Shown here: positions 54,486 to 63,163 of the stretch, in pieces
How the letters are laid out: every line of letters begins with the position of its first letter
How positions within the stretch are numbered: position 1 is the first letter of the stretch
From: Streptomyces tsukubensis
GTDB taxonomy: Bacteria > Actinomycetota > Actinomycetes > Streptomycetales > Streptomycetaceae
DNA: 64,000 bases
Assembly (NCBI RefSeq): GCF_009296025.1
Contig: NZ_CP045178.1
Span: forward strand, 1,240,001-1,304,000
Reading direction: 5' to 3'
The notes under the pieces: model-generated
What the model was told of the DNA's origin: nothing
Database searches by the model: none
What the model saw: the letters and a program-made list of their open reading frames with translations, nothing else
Translations under genes and position numbers: made by a program

Positions 54486-54822
54486 GCGTACCCCTCGCCC
54501 ATGTGTCAGTGCTTCCTTCGACCAGCTCGCCCGGGGCGGCGCGCCTGTCACCCGTAGAGAACTAACGAGCGTGCGCGCCGCGCGGCACGAACAGACCGCG
54601 GCCATGCCGTCACTAGGCATTGTCGCGGTCGGCCCGCCGCCGTGACACCGAGATCCGTCACGGCCCGTTGTGGACTGCGCCACGTTGCGCGTCCTCCGGC
54701 CCCGCCATACCGCTGTACGCCCGCGAAAGAGCGAGGTTGTCGGATATCGGCGAACGTAGCGCCCGATGTCCTGGAGCGGTACAACGATCGGCCAGCCTAC
54801 CGCTCACCCTGTGGCCGTGGGT
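54486..54822. other. 337-bp gap upstream of the BluB-CobT gene
   Basis: No gene. A small hairpin ATGCC/GGCAT lies at 54604-54620. No adenosylcobalamin-riboswitch core or RAGYCMGGAGACC-type box was found by eye. The gene's promoter is presumably here. Confidence 0.5.
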
Positions 54823-56031
54823 TCACGGGGCGCGATCGAGCAGCTGTCCCGACAGTACGAAAGCCACCGTTCTCTCCCGCTCCGTCCAGGCCCGTGTGTC
54901 GAGTTCGACGGACTGGAGCAGGGCGCATTCCACGGCGTAGCCGTGCTCGGTGAGGTCGCGTCCGATGAGTTCGGCCTCGTCCCTCGTGGCGGCGTGCGCC
55001 ACGATGCGCTCGGGCCTGCGGTCGGCGACCGCGGAGACGACGGGGGCGCCGCCGCCTCCGACGCGTACGACATCGGGTTCCGGGAGGTCTTCGAGGATGT
55101 GCGGGGCCGAGCCGTGCAGGATGTGCAGTTGCACACCGAACCTGCGACCCGCCGCCGCTGTCCTTCCGCAGGCGTCCGCGTCCTGGTCGACGGCGATGAC
55201 CGCCGCGCCGAACCGCGCGGCCTCGGCGGCGAAGGCGCCGCTTCCCGAGCCGATGTCCCAGACCAGGTCGCCCACGCGCGGCCCCAGCCGGGCGAGTTGG
55301 GTGGCGCGCACCCGGTCCGTCTCGCCCTCGTGCAGTTCTCCGCCGTACTCCACCGCGGGCAGCGCCCAGCCGCGCGGGCTCCTGCCGGGGTTGCGCCCCG
55401 CGATCCAGCCGGTGTCGCCGGAGGTCACGGGGCCGCCGATGACGATGACGACGTTCGGGTCGCGCCAGGCGTGGTCGGCCGCGCGGTCGGAGGTCACGAC
55501 GGTCATCCGCTCGTTCTCCGTGCCGAGTTGCTCGCAGATGACGAAAGTACGGTGGACGCCTTCGAGAAGAAGACCGAGTTCCGCGGGTCCCGCTCCCGGT
55601 GAGGTGAGGACGGCTACTTTCGTGTGGGCGCGGCAGACGTTCACCGCGCGCCGCAAGGTGCGGGGGTGGGCGACGACGACCTGGGCGTCGTCCCACGGCA
55701 TTCCGGCGCGGGCGAAGGCAGCGGCCACCGAGGAGACCGCGGGGACGACCTCGACCTCCAGGCCGTGTTCGGGGTCGCGCAGGGTGCGGACGACGCCGAA
55801 GAAACCGGGGTCGCCGTCGGCGAGGACGACGGCGGTGCCTCGGTGGCCCGCGATCCTGCGGGCGGCCAGTTCTGTGCTGCCGAGCCTGATGCGCTCCGCG
55901 TGCGGGGGCACCTCGGGCAAGGCCAGGTGGTGTCCCGCGCCTGCCACGAGTGTGGCGGCGCCCAGTGCGGAGCGTGCCGCGTCGGTCAGCGGCGAACCGT
56001 CCCAGCCGATCACCGTGACCCGGTCGGCCAT
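54823..56031 (-). CDS. cobL: precorrin-6Y C5,15-methyltransferase (decarboxylating), CbiE-CbiT fusion
   Basis: 402 residues. CbiE domain at 1-200 (VTVIGWDGSPLTDAARSALGAATLVAGAGHHLALPEV, VVLADGDPGFFGVVRTL) and CbiT domain at 215-400 with SAM loop LVWDIGSGSGAFAAEAARFGAAVIAVDQD. It methylates C5 and C15 and decarboxylates the acetate side chain in B12 synthesis. ATG 56031 with AGGAGA about 9 nt upstream. Confidence 0.93.
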   Translation of the reverse strand: MADRVTVIGWDGSPLTDAARSALGAATLVAGAGHHLALPEVPPHAERIRLGSTELAARRIAGHRGTAVVLADGDPGFFGVVRTLRDPEHGLEVEVVPAVSSVAAAFARAGMPWDDAQVVVAHPRTLRRAVNVCRAHTKVAVLTSPGAGPAELGLLLEGVHRTFVICEQLGTENERMTVVTSDRAADHAWRDPNVVIVIGGPVTSGDTGWIAGRNPGRSPRGWALPAVEYGGELHEGETDRVRATQLARLGPRVGDLVWDIGSGSGAFAAEAARFGAAVIAVDQDADACGRTAAAGRRFGVQLHILHGSAPHILEDLPEPDVVRVGGGGAPVVSAVADRRPERIVAHAATRDEAELIGRDLTEHGYAVECALLQSVELDTRAWTERERTVAFVLSGQLLDRAP

Positions 56032-56282
56032 CGTCGTCTGTCTCCTGGGTTGTCGCGGTCGTTCGGGGTGCGGTCGCGGGTCGTTCCGGTGCGGGGGAAG
56101 AAGTGGCCGTGCGGGCGGGCCGCGCTGAGCGTACCCCGCTGTCGCGCGGGGGCTCGGGGCGCTCCCCCGCTCCTGCCGCCTCGGCGCTGCCGGGGCCGAC
56201 TCGCCGGGGCGCGGCCGACGCCGTCCCGCCCGTCGCCGTTCGCGGCCGACGCGTCCCCCGACGCACGGCTGACGGCGTCCAC

Positions 56283-56409
56283 GGCGGACGGCGGACGGCA
56301 GACAGCAGACAGCAGACAGCAGGTGACTGACGACGAGTGGCCGACAGCAAGGCAAGGGGTGGCAGGTGGCGGACGGCAGGTGGAAGGCAGCTGGTGGCAG
56401 GTGGCAGGT
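56283..56409. repeat. heptanucleotide array of the GGCAGAC family
   Basis: Units 56283-56324: GGCGGAC twice, GGCAGAC, AGCAGAC twice, AGCAGGT. A degenerate stretch with GGCCGAC (56339-56345) follows, then 56361-56409: GGCAGGT, GGCGGAC, GGCAGGT, GGAAGGC, AGCTGGT, GGCAGGT twice. It ends 13 bp before the stop of the GNAT gene. Confidence 0.9.
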
Positions 56410-56422
56410 GGCCGCGCCCGGG

Positions 56423-57061
56423 TCAGCCCCAGTCGGAGAGCGTGTGGGCCCCGCCCGCCTCCGCGAGCATGTCGAACACCCCGTCCAGGTCCTCAGGGAG
56501 GAGGCTCCAGACGATGAGGTCGGTACGGCTCTCCGTCCACTCGCCGGTCTCGCCCCTGACGCGCGCTATCCAGGCTCCGCGCAGGACGCCTTCGCTGAGA
56601 CAGCCGATCTGGAGGGCGACCTGCTGGGCGGCGGTGTTGTCCGCGGCGGTGCGCAGTTCGATACGGGCGAACCGCTGGTCGTTGAAGAGCCAGTGGCTGA
56701 TGGCGAGGGCTGCCTCCGAGGCGTAGCCCTCGCCGCGGGCCCAGGGGGCGATGACGTACGACAGTTCGGCGGACCGTACGCGCCAGTCGGTGGCGGTGAG
56801 TTCCACGACGCCGACGATGCGCTGGGTCAGGAACTCGGTGACGGCGAGGACGATGCCCCGCCCCTCCAGCCGCTGGGCCGTGGCGCGGCGGGTGATCCAC
56901 TCCAGGGCCGCGGCCTCGGTGAACGGCTGCGGCGCCGATGTCCAGGCGACGACCGCCTCGTCGTTCATCATCTCGGTGCAGGCCTCGACGTCCCCCTCGT
57001 CGAACGCGCGCAGTACCAGCCGCTCCGTACTGATGGAGATGTCCGGGAAGAGGGGGTTCAT
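56423..57061 (-). CDS. GNAT acetyltransferase (RimJ/RimL-like)
   Basis: 212 residues. ISTERLVLRAFDEGDVEACTEMM start, acetyl-CoA loop in LSYVIAPWARGEGYASEAALAISHWLF, and RIELRTAADNTAAQQVALQIGCLSEGVLRGAW is the usual RimJ/RimL end. Substrate unknown. ATG 57061 has GGAG upstream; ATG 57073 has none. Confidence 0.88.
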   Translation of the reverse strand: MNPLFPDISISTERLVLRAFDEGDVEACTEMMNDEAVVAWTSAPQPFTEAAALEWITRRATAQRLEGRGIVLAVTEFLTQRIVGVVELTATDWRVRSAELSYVIAPWARGEGYASEAALAISHWLFNDQRFARIELRTAADNTAAQQVALQIGCLSEGVLRGAWIARVRGETGEWTESRTDLIVWSLLPEDLDGVFDMLAEAGGAHTLSDWG

Positions 57062-57375
57062 GCGCCGCTCCATAACAGTCGGGCCTGCCGATTCGGACCT
57101 TCGTGCGGCCCGGCGCCGCCGGACCCGCCCAGGGTGCTCGCGGAGAGAGTTCCGGTCGCAGGACCCTCGTCCGCGAGCGCCCCCGAGTCGTCCAGCATGC
57201 AGCATGCGGGGCCGGGACGCACTGTGGGGCCCTCTCCCCGGTGGGGCCGCTGACCTGGCGCGCGTCCGCCTCCTTTGGCGAGGAGCGCCCGCCGGCCCTG
57301 TCGCGCGCGAGGGCCCCCGCCGCCGTGCGTACGGCAACGGGGGCCCCGTCCTGGCCCGGTGGGGACCTTGGTGGG
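57062..57375. other. 314-bp gap between metQ and the GNAT gene
   Basis: No gene. Holds the metQ terminator hairpin (57311-57346) and presumably the promoter of the GNAT gene. I see nothing else. Confidence 0.5.
57311..57346 (-). terminator. hairpin after metQ
   Basis: GGGCCCCCG (57311-57319) pairs with CGGGGGCCC (57338-57346), with an inner GCCGT/ACGGC helix. It closes the metNIQ operon. Confidence 0.75.
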
Positions 57376-58215
57376 TCAGGCGGCGGGAAGCACCGAACCG
57401 TCGAACTTCTTCTCGATGAACTTCTTCACGTCCTGGGAGGCGAGGAGCTTGGCGAGCTTCTTCACTCGCGGGTCGCTCTCGTTGCCCTTCTTGACGGCGA
57501 GGAGGTTCGTGTACGGGTTGTCCTTGGCGGACTCCAGGGCGAGGGAGTCCTTGGCGGGGCTGAGCTTGGCCTGGACGGCGTAGTTGCCGTTGATCACCGC
57601 GGCGTCGACGTCCCCGAGGGAGCGCGGGACCTGGGCGGCTTCCAGCTCCTTGAAGGTGATGTCCTTGGGGTTCTTCGCGATGTCCTTGGGGGTGGCGTCG
57701 TCGCCCGCGCCCGCCTTCAGGGTGATCACGTCATGGGCGGCGAGCAGCTTGAGGGAGCGCGCCTCGTTGGTCGTGTCGTTCGGGAGGGCGACGGTGGCGC
57801 CCTTCTTCAGGTCGTCGACCTTCTTGATCTTCTTCGAGTAGAGGCCGAGCGGTTCCAGGTGGACATCGACCACGGGCACGATGTCTGTGCCGTTCTTCTT
57901 GTTGAAGTCCGTGAGGTACGGCTTGTGCTGGAAGAAGTTGGCGTCGACCGAGCCGTCCTGGACGGCGGTGTTCGGCGTGACGTAGTCGGTGAACTCCTTG
58001 ACCTCCAGCTTGAGACCGGCCTGCTTCGCCAGATGGTCCTTGACGTAGTCGAGGATCACGGCGTGCGGCGTGGGGCTCGCCGCGACGACGAGCGGCTTGC
58101 TCGGGTCGGCCTTGGCGCCGGAGTCGGAGTCGGAGTCCGAGCCGCAGGCGGTGGCACCGAAGGCGAGGGCTCCGACGGCGAGGACCGCAGTGGTGATCTT
58201 GGTGGTGTTACGCAC
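57376..58215 (-). CDS. metQ: methionine ABC transporter substrate-binding lipoprotein
   Basis: 279 residues, NlpA/MetQ family. Signal peptide with lipobox FGATAC (Cys24), then LVVAASPTPHAVILDYVKDHLAKQAGLKLEVKEFTDYVTPN, DGSVDANFFQHKPYL and VDAAVINGNYAVQAKL. Binds D- or L-methionine outside the membrane. GTG start 58215. Last gene of metN-metI-metQ. Confidence 0.95.
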   Translation of the reverse strand: MRNTTKITTAVLAVGALAFGATACGSDSDSDSGAKADPSKPLVVAASPTPHAVILDYVKDHLAKQAGLKLEVKEFTDYVTPNTAVQDGSVDANFFQHKPYLTDFNKKNGTDIVPVVDVHLEPLGLYSKKIKKVDDLKKGATVALPNDTTNEARSLKLLAAHDVITLKAGAGDDATPKDIAKNPKDITFKELEAAQVPRSLGDVDAAVINGNYAVQAKLSPAKDSLALESAKDNPYTNLLAVKKGNESDPRVKKLAKLLASQDVKKFIEKKFDGSVLPAA

Positions 58216-58284
58216 GAAAAGTGCCTTTCTCCATGGGTGGTTCCGCCTCGGTGACGTACGAGGGGACGGGGTGAGCGTGAGCGG

Positions 58285-59067
58285 TCAGGAAGTCGGGGCG
58301 GACACCTCGGCGGTGTCGGTGGTGTCCGCGTTCTTGACGGGCGCGGACGCGGGCGCGGGCTCCCGCCGACCGCGCAGGAGGCGCAGCCGGGGAGCGGGCC
58401 CCGAGTGGCCGGAGCGGCGGTCGAGGCGGCGCGCCGCGAGGTCCCCCGCGAACTGGATGACGGAGATGACCACGGCGAGGATGGCCACGGTGATCCACAT
58501 GAGCTGGGTCTCGAACCGCTGGAAGCCGTAGCGGATGGCGATGTCGCCGAGACCACCGGCGCCGACGGTGCCGGCCATCGCGGAGTAGCCGATGAGCGTC
58601 ACGATCGTGGTGGTGGTGCTGGAGATCAGCGAGGGCAGCGACTCGGGTACGAGTACCTTGCGCACGATGGCCCAGGTGTTGCCGCCCATGGACTGGACGG
58701 CCTCGACGAGTCCCCCGTCCACCTCGCGCACCGCGGTCTCGACGAGCCGCGCGAAGAACGGGATGGCTCCGATGGCGAGCGGCACGATGGCGGCCTCGCG
58801 GCCGATGGTGGTGCCGGTGATCAGCCGGGTGAAACTCATCAGGGCGACCATGAGGATGATGAACGGCATCGAACGAGCGATGTTCACGATCTGCCCGATG
58901 ACCTTGTTGACCACGGTGTTGCTCAGCAGCCCGCCCCGGTCGGTGAGGACGAGCAGGACACCGAGCGGGAGACCGAGGACCACGGCGATGAGGGTGGACC
59001 AGCCGACCATGTAGAGCGTGTCCCAGCTCGCCTGGGACAGCAGGGGCCGCATCTCGGACCAGGTCAC
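58285..59067 (-). CDS. metI: methionine ABC transporter permease
   Basis: 260 residues with about five transmembrane helices; EAA loop LVEAVQSMGGNTWAIVRKVLVPESLPSL. The C-terminal 40 residues are a charged Pro/Ala tail beyond the usual 217-residue permease. GTG start at 59067 overlaps metN (GTGA). Confidence 0.95.
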   Translation of the reverse strand: MTWSEMRPLLSQASWDTLYMVGWSTLIAVVLGLPLGVLLVLTDRGGLLSNTVVNKVIGQIVNIARSMPFIILMVALMSFTRLITGTTIGREAAIVPLAIGAIPFFARLVETAVREVDGGLVEAVQSMGGNTWAIVRKVLVPESLPSLISSTTTTIVTLIGYSAMAGTVGAGGLGDIAIRYGFQRFETQLMWITVAILAVVISVIQFAGDLAARRLDRRSGHSGPAPRLRLLRGRREPAPASAPVKNADTTDTAEVSAPTS

Positions 59068-60152
59068 TTGGCACCTTCCTTCAGCAGCGTCGCGGTCTCG
59101 GCGGGGGCGGCGGCGGGCTCGACCCGAGCCGCCTCGCCCTGGGCGGTCTCGACCGGGGCGGTCTCGACCTGGAGGCCCTGTTCACGGAGGAACCCGATGG
59201 GCACCACGTTGTCCTCGTAGCGTCCAGGCAGTTCGATGCGCATCCGCCCGATCTGCTTGCCGGCGACGGTGTCCATGGCGGCGCCGAGGATCGAGATGTC
59301 GATGTTGTACGTACGGGAGAGCTGCGAGATGACGGGCTGGGTGGCCGCCTCGCCGTGGAAGGTGACGTCGATGACGGTGCGGTCCTCACCCGAGGGGCCC
59401 CCGCTCACCGGGAAGAGGGCGGCCGCCAGTTCGGACCCGGGGGTGGCGAGCAGTTCCCCGACCGTGCCGGACTCGACGATCCTGCCGTGCTCCATGAGGG
59501 CGGCGGAGTCACAGACGGTCTTGACGACGTCCATCTCGTGCGTGATGAGCAGGACGGTCAGGCCGAGGGAGCGATTGAGGTCGCGGAGCAACTGGAGGAT
59601 GGACCGGGTGGTCTCCGGGTCGAGGGCGCTGGTCGCCTCGTCGGAGAGCAGGACCTTCGGGTCGCCCGCGAGGGCGCGGGCGATACCGACCCGCTGTTTC
59701 TGGCCGCCGGAGAGCTGCGCCGGGTAGACGCGTGCCTTGTCGGCGAGGCCCACGAGGTCGAGGAGTTCGAGCGCCTTGCGGGAGCGTTCGCGGCCGGAGT
59801 GGCCGAGGATCTCCAGAGGCAGTTCGACGTTGTCCTGGACGGTGCGGGAGGACACCAGGTTGAAGTGCTGGAAGACCATGCCGATACGGCTGCGGGCCTC
59901 CCGCAGCTCACGGCCGGCGCGTGGGCCGCGCCCCGCGAGAGCGGTGAGGTCCTGTCCGGCGACGGTGACCGTGCCGGCGGTGGGTCGCTCCAGGAGGTTC
60001 ACGCAGCGGATGAGGGAGGACTTGCCGGCGCCGCTCTGTCCGATGACGCCGTACACCTCTCCTTCGCGTACGTGAAGATCGACGCCGTCGAGGGCGGTGA
60101 TCTCCCGGCCGCGCGAGCGGTAGACCTTGGTCAGGCCGGAGGTGGTGATCAC
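59064..60152 (-). CDS. metN: methionine ABC transporter ATP-binding protein
   Basis: 362 residues. Walker A GQSGAGKSSLIRC, signature LSGGQKQRVGIARAL, Walker B VLLSDEATSALDPE, H-loop LLITHEMDVV, then the C-terminal NIL domain (about 265-340) that binds methionine to inhibit transport. GTG start at 60152. First gene of the met operon. Confidence 0.96.
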   Translation of the reverse strand: MITTSGLTKVYRSRGREITALDGVDLHVREGEVYGVIGQSGAGKSSLIRCVNLLERPTAGTVTVAGQDLTALAGRGPRAGRELREARSRIGMVFQHFNLVSSRTVQDNVELPLEILGHSGRERSRKALELLDLVGLADKARVYPAQLSGGQKQRVGIARALAGDPKVLLSDEATSALDPETTRSILQLLRDLNRSLGLTVLLITHEMDVVKTVCDSAALMEHGRIVESGTVGELLATPGSELAAALFPVSGGPSGEDRTVIDVTFHGEAATQPVISQLSRTYNIDISILGAAMDTVAGKQIGRMRIELPGRYEDNVVPIGFLREQGLQVETAPVETAQGEAARVEPAAAPAETATLLKEGAK

Positions 60153-60789
60153 AGGGGTGTTCCGTCACTGTCGAGTGCGCGGCTGCGCACGCCGGGCACG
60201 AATGCGTTCACAGGGGGCGGTCAGTGTTCTCGCGCGAGGGCCGTCCGGTGGACGGCATGGAACCGCGTGGGAGAACCGCTGTCCGTGGCGGGCTCAGCCG
60301 CACGTCGAGAAGGTGCGGACGCGGCGCGGCCGGTCTCGCTTCGGGGCGCGAGGCTCGGGGCGGGGACCCTCAGAAGGCGCGCATTCGACACATACAACGA
60401 GCACCGGGCGGCATGATCGCCTCGGTCGCAAGGGTGCGGTCGCTCGTCGTGGTCATGTCGTCCAGTAAAGCAGACAAGCTGAGCGGCTTCGGCCGAGTGT
60501 CCGATAGTCGGATGTTTCCGTCCCACTCCGCGGACGGCCGGCGGGCTGGCCCGTCGCGGCACGGCCGGGGCGGTGGACGGCACGGAGCCACCGCGGCCTG
60601 GTCCGAGCCGCGAGGAAGGCCGTCGACGGGGTGGCCGGGGCGAGCCGCGCGCGTGCGCACTGTGGCCAACGCCACGGCCGGCGTTCCGGCGGTGCGACCC
60701 GCGCGCACCGCGCCCGCCCGCCCGCGCCCGCCCGCCCGCGCCCCGCACCCGGCCGCATCCGCCCTTTTCGCACGTAATAAGCTCACGCC
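60153..60789. other. 637-bp divergent region upstream of metN
   Basis: It holds a candidate leader peptide gene (60370-60456), a hairpin GTGCGC-ggct-GCGCAC 23 bp upstream of metN (60175-60190) and a CTCGC/GCGAG hairpin near 60330-60350 on the minus strand. No SAM-I riboswitch core was recognised. The far end is a CGCCCGCCCG-rich stretch before the plus-strand membrane gene. Confidence 0.45.
60370..60456 (-). CDS. candidate Cys/Met-rich leader peptide for the met operon
   Basis: A short frame whose last 14 residues are MPPGARCMCRMRAF (ATG 60414, stop 60370); an upstream in-frame ATG at 60456 gives 28 residues. The run Cys-Met-Cys-Arg-Met just before the stop, about 215 bp ahead of metN, fits a ribosome-stalling leader that senses sulfur amino acids. 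Actinobacterial sulfur genes are known to use small Cys leader peptides, but those have a different consensus. No clear ribosome site is seen. Confidence 0.45.
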   Translation of the reverse strand: MTTTSDRTLATEAIMPPGARCMCRMRAF

Positions 60790-61149
60790 ATGCTTCTTGC
60801 CCTGACGATCGCGACCGGCGCCGCCGCGCTCGCGCTCGCCGCCTGGTGCGGGCTTGCCTTCGCGCGCGATCAGTCGACGAAGGACTGGCACTTCATCGGT
60901 ATGGCCGTCGTGTCGCTTCTCGCGATCGTGCAGCTCGTGGTGGGCGTCGTGCAGTTGGCGCGGGGTGAGAAGCCGGAGCAGGGCACGACGATCTTCGTGG
61001 CGTATCTGCTGGGGGCCGCGGCCTGTATCCCCGCGGCCGGTTTCATGTCCCTGACGGAACGGACCCGCTGGGGATCGATGACGGTCCTGGCCGGCGGTGT
61101 GGTGCTGGCCGTGCTCCAGGTCCGTCTCTACGACATCTGGGGTGGCTGA
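60790..61149 (+). CDS. four-helix membrane protein, unknown
   Basis: 119 residues, four hydrophobic helices (1-25, 36-58, 69-88, 95-112). Conserved-looking LARGEKPEQGTTIFVAYL loop. No family recognised beyond an actinobacterial membrane protein. ATG 60790. One base separates its stop from the next gene, so the two form an operon. Confidence 0.8.
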   Translation: MLLALTIATGAAALALAAWCGLAFARDQSTKDWHFIGMAVVSLLAIVQLVVGVVQLARGEKPEQGTTIFVAYLLGAAACIPAAGFMSLTERTRWGSMTVLAGGVVLAVLQVRLYDIWGG

Positions 61150-61150
61150 G

Positions 61151-61654
61151 ATGGGCCGGCGAACAGCGGAGGGGAACGCGGTGGCGGACGCCATGGGACC
61201 GACACGACCGGGGAACGGGTCCGCGGACACCCCCGGTGAGGGCGGCACCGGCCGGAGGCGGCTGATCAGTGGCCCCGGCATCCTGCTGCTGTGGCTCTAC
61301 GGCGTGATGGTGGTGGGCGCCCTGTCGCGCTCGGTCTACCAGATCGCGGCGGACTTCGGACGGGCGCCGCTCGCCTACTCGCTCTCGGCGGTCGCGGCCG
61401 TGGTGTACGCCTTCATCACGTACACCCTCGTACGCGGTGGGGAGAAGGCCCGTAGGGCCGCGGTCGTGTGCTGCGCCGCCGAGCTGGTGGGCGTACTCAC
61501 CGTCGGCACGTGGACCCTCGTCGACCCGTCCGCCTTCCCGGACGCGACCGTCTGGTCGGACTACGGCATGGGCTACCTCTTCATCCCCGTGATCCTCCCC
61601 GTGACGGCGCTCTTCTGGCTGCGCGGATCGGCCCGGCGCGGCGCCGAGGCGTAG
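61151..61654 (+). CDS. four-helix membrane protein, unknown
   Basis: 167 residues from ATG 61151; GTG 61181 is also possible. Soluble Gly/Pro-rich N-terminus (1-38), then four helices (ILLLWLYGVMVVGALS, LAYSLSAVAAVVYAFITYTLV, AVVCCAAELVGVLTVGTW, YLFIPVILPVTALFWL). Partner of the gene just upstream. Confidence 0.75.
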   Translation: MGRRTAEGNAVADAMGPTRPGNGSADTPGEGGTGRRRLISGPGILLLWLYGVMVVGALSRSVYQIAADFGRAPLAYSLSAVAAVVYAFITYTLVRGGEKARRAAVVCCAAELVGVLTVGTWTLVDPSAFPDATVWSDYGMGYLFIPVILPVTALFWLRGSARRGAEA

Positions 61655-61857
61655 GACCCGCGGCCCGGCGGGCCACCGAGGCGTACGACCTGCGGCCTCC
61701 TGGATCTGTGGGGGCGGTGGGCCCGTGCTGTCGTCGCGGGTCCCCCCGCGAGTTCCGTTGTTCACAGGTCCTCGCGGGGCCCGCGAGCCCGACAGCACAG
61801 GCCCCAGGGGCGCGGGCGTCCGGTGCTCGGAGTCCCGGCGTGCGCCCCGTATCCCTG

Positions 61858-62361
61858 TCAGGCGCTGGCGACGTAGGCCACCGGTTCTGTCTCCTTGGAG
61901 AGGGTCACCAGCGTCAGCCGCTCGTCGACCCGCTGGGAGCCGACTGCCTCGTAGCCGTGCTTGCGGTAGAGCCGCAGGTTCCCGTCGCTGCGGTGGCCGG
62001 TGAAGAGCTGGAAGCGGTGCGCGGCTCCGTCGGTCGTGAGCCGCTGTTCTATCGCGTCGAGCAACCGGCCGCCGAGGCCGTGCCGCTGCATCCGCGGGTG
62101 GACGACGAGTTTGCCTATGTGCGCCGTGCCGTCGGCGTCGACCGTGGCGCGCACGGAGGCGACGACCTCTTCCCCCAGCCGCGCCACCAGGACCTGGCTC
62201 GCCGTCAGTTCGGCCTTGATGCTGTCGAGCGACTGCGTCAGCGGCTCCAGTGTGTAGTCGTTGTACAGCTCCGCCTCGCCCTGGTAGCAGAGGTACTGGA
62301 GTTTCAGTATCTTCTCGGCGTCCTGCTCGGCCGCCGCAGAGATGGTCACGCTCATGCCCAT
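61858..62361 (-). CDS. GNAT acetyltransferase
   Basis: 167 residues. Acetyl-CoA loop IGKLVVHPRMQRHGLGGRLLDAIEQRL and the end RLYRKHGYEAVG. Substrate unknown. ATG 62361 with GGGAGG upstream; ATG 62355 possible. 17 bp after the sigma-like gene, so probably cotranscribed. Confidence 0.88.
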   Translation of the reverse strand: MGMSVTISAAAEQDAEKILKLQYLCYQGEAELYNDYTLEPLTQSLDSIKAELTASQVLVARLGEEVVASVRATVDADGTAHIGKLVVHPRMQRHGLGGRLLDAIEQRLTTDGAAHRFQLFTGHRSDGNLRLYRKHGYEAVGSQRVDERLTLVTLSKETEPVAYVASA

Positions 62362-62378
62362 GTGTGCATGCCTCCCGC

Positions 62379-62993
62379 TCACCTGTCCGCCGGTGGTGTC
62401 TCCCGCACCTTTCCCCACGGTTCACCGTTCGCAACCTCGGTCGTGAGCATTCTGCGCAGGCATCCCAGACATCGGGAACGTTCCGGACCCACGCTCCCCT
62501 GTGACATTCCCAACTCGTCCGCGATCTCGCGGTAGGTGAGGTCATCGGGGGAGAACAGCGCACCTACGAGGCGGGAGCAGCGGCCCGGCAGCCGGCCCAC
62601 GGCGATGCGGACGGTGCGCAGCCAATCGGCGCTGAGGGAGGGGTATTTCGGCTCGGCGGCTACCTCTGCCCCGGATTTTCCGGCGCGCCCCGCCTCACGC
62701 CGACCGCGACGCCTGGCGGCACGGACCTCGCGCCGTACCGCACGGCGCACCCAGGCGGCGGTGTCCGCGGGCGGCTGCGCGGCGGCGCGTGGGGACTCCA
62801 GCAGCCGTAGCCACACCGCTTGTTCGAGGTCGTCGGGCTCCGCCCCGGCCTCGGTCGCCTCGGCCCGCGCCTCGGCCGCCACCAGTGGGCGCAGGGCACT
62901 GATGAGGCTGATGAGGTCGTGCGGTTCCGTGATGGCCGTGATCCTCGTGATTCCCGTACTCGCCGTACTCCTCGTGATCCCCGTGTTCACCAT
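62379..62993 (-). CDS. ECF-like RNA polymerase sigma factor
   Basis: 204 residues. Short Thr/Ile repeat N-terminus (ITRSTASTGITRITAITEPHD), region 2 helices (PDDLEQAVWLRLLESPR, DTAAWVRRAVRREVRAARRR), region 4 helix-turn-helix DLTYREIADELGMSQGSVGPERSRCLGCLRRML. No anti-sigma factor gene is adjacent, unlike many ECF genes. ATG 62993 or GTG 62990. Confidence 0.85.
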   Translation of the reverse strand: MVNTGITRSTASTGITRITAITEPHDLISLISALRPLVAAEARAEATEAGAEPDDLEQAVWLRLLESPRAAAQPPADTAAWVRRAVRREVRAARRRGRREAGRAGKSGAEVAAEPKYPSLSADWLRTVRIAVGRLPGRCSRLVGALFSPDDLTYREIADELGMSQGSVGPERSRCLGCLRRMLTTEVANGEPWGKVRETPPADR

Positions 62994-63163
62994 GCTCCGG
63001 GGACGCCGACGCCCCGGCTGCGGGTTGCCGGGGCGGTCGGGTCTCACTCGTATCAGGGTGCCGAGGTGGGAGGCGTTGACGTGCGGGCTCACCGGCCGGT
63101 GCGCGCCGACTCCGTGACCCTTGGGGCGTCGGCCCCGTGTCTGTCGCCCCCTGGGGCCGGGCC

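Noticed and set aside
54486..54822. Adenosylcobalamin riboswitch upstream of cobT
   Set aside because: No B12-box or conserved core seen on the minus strand; a covariance search would settle it.
60153..60456. SAM riboswitch upstream of metN
   Set aside because: Typical S-box segments not found; the leader frame is the better hypothesis.
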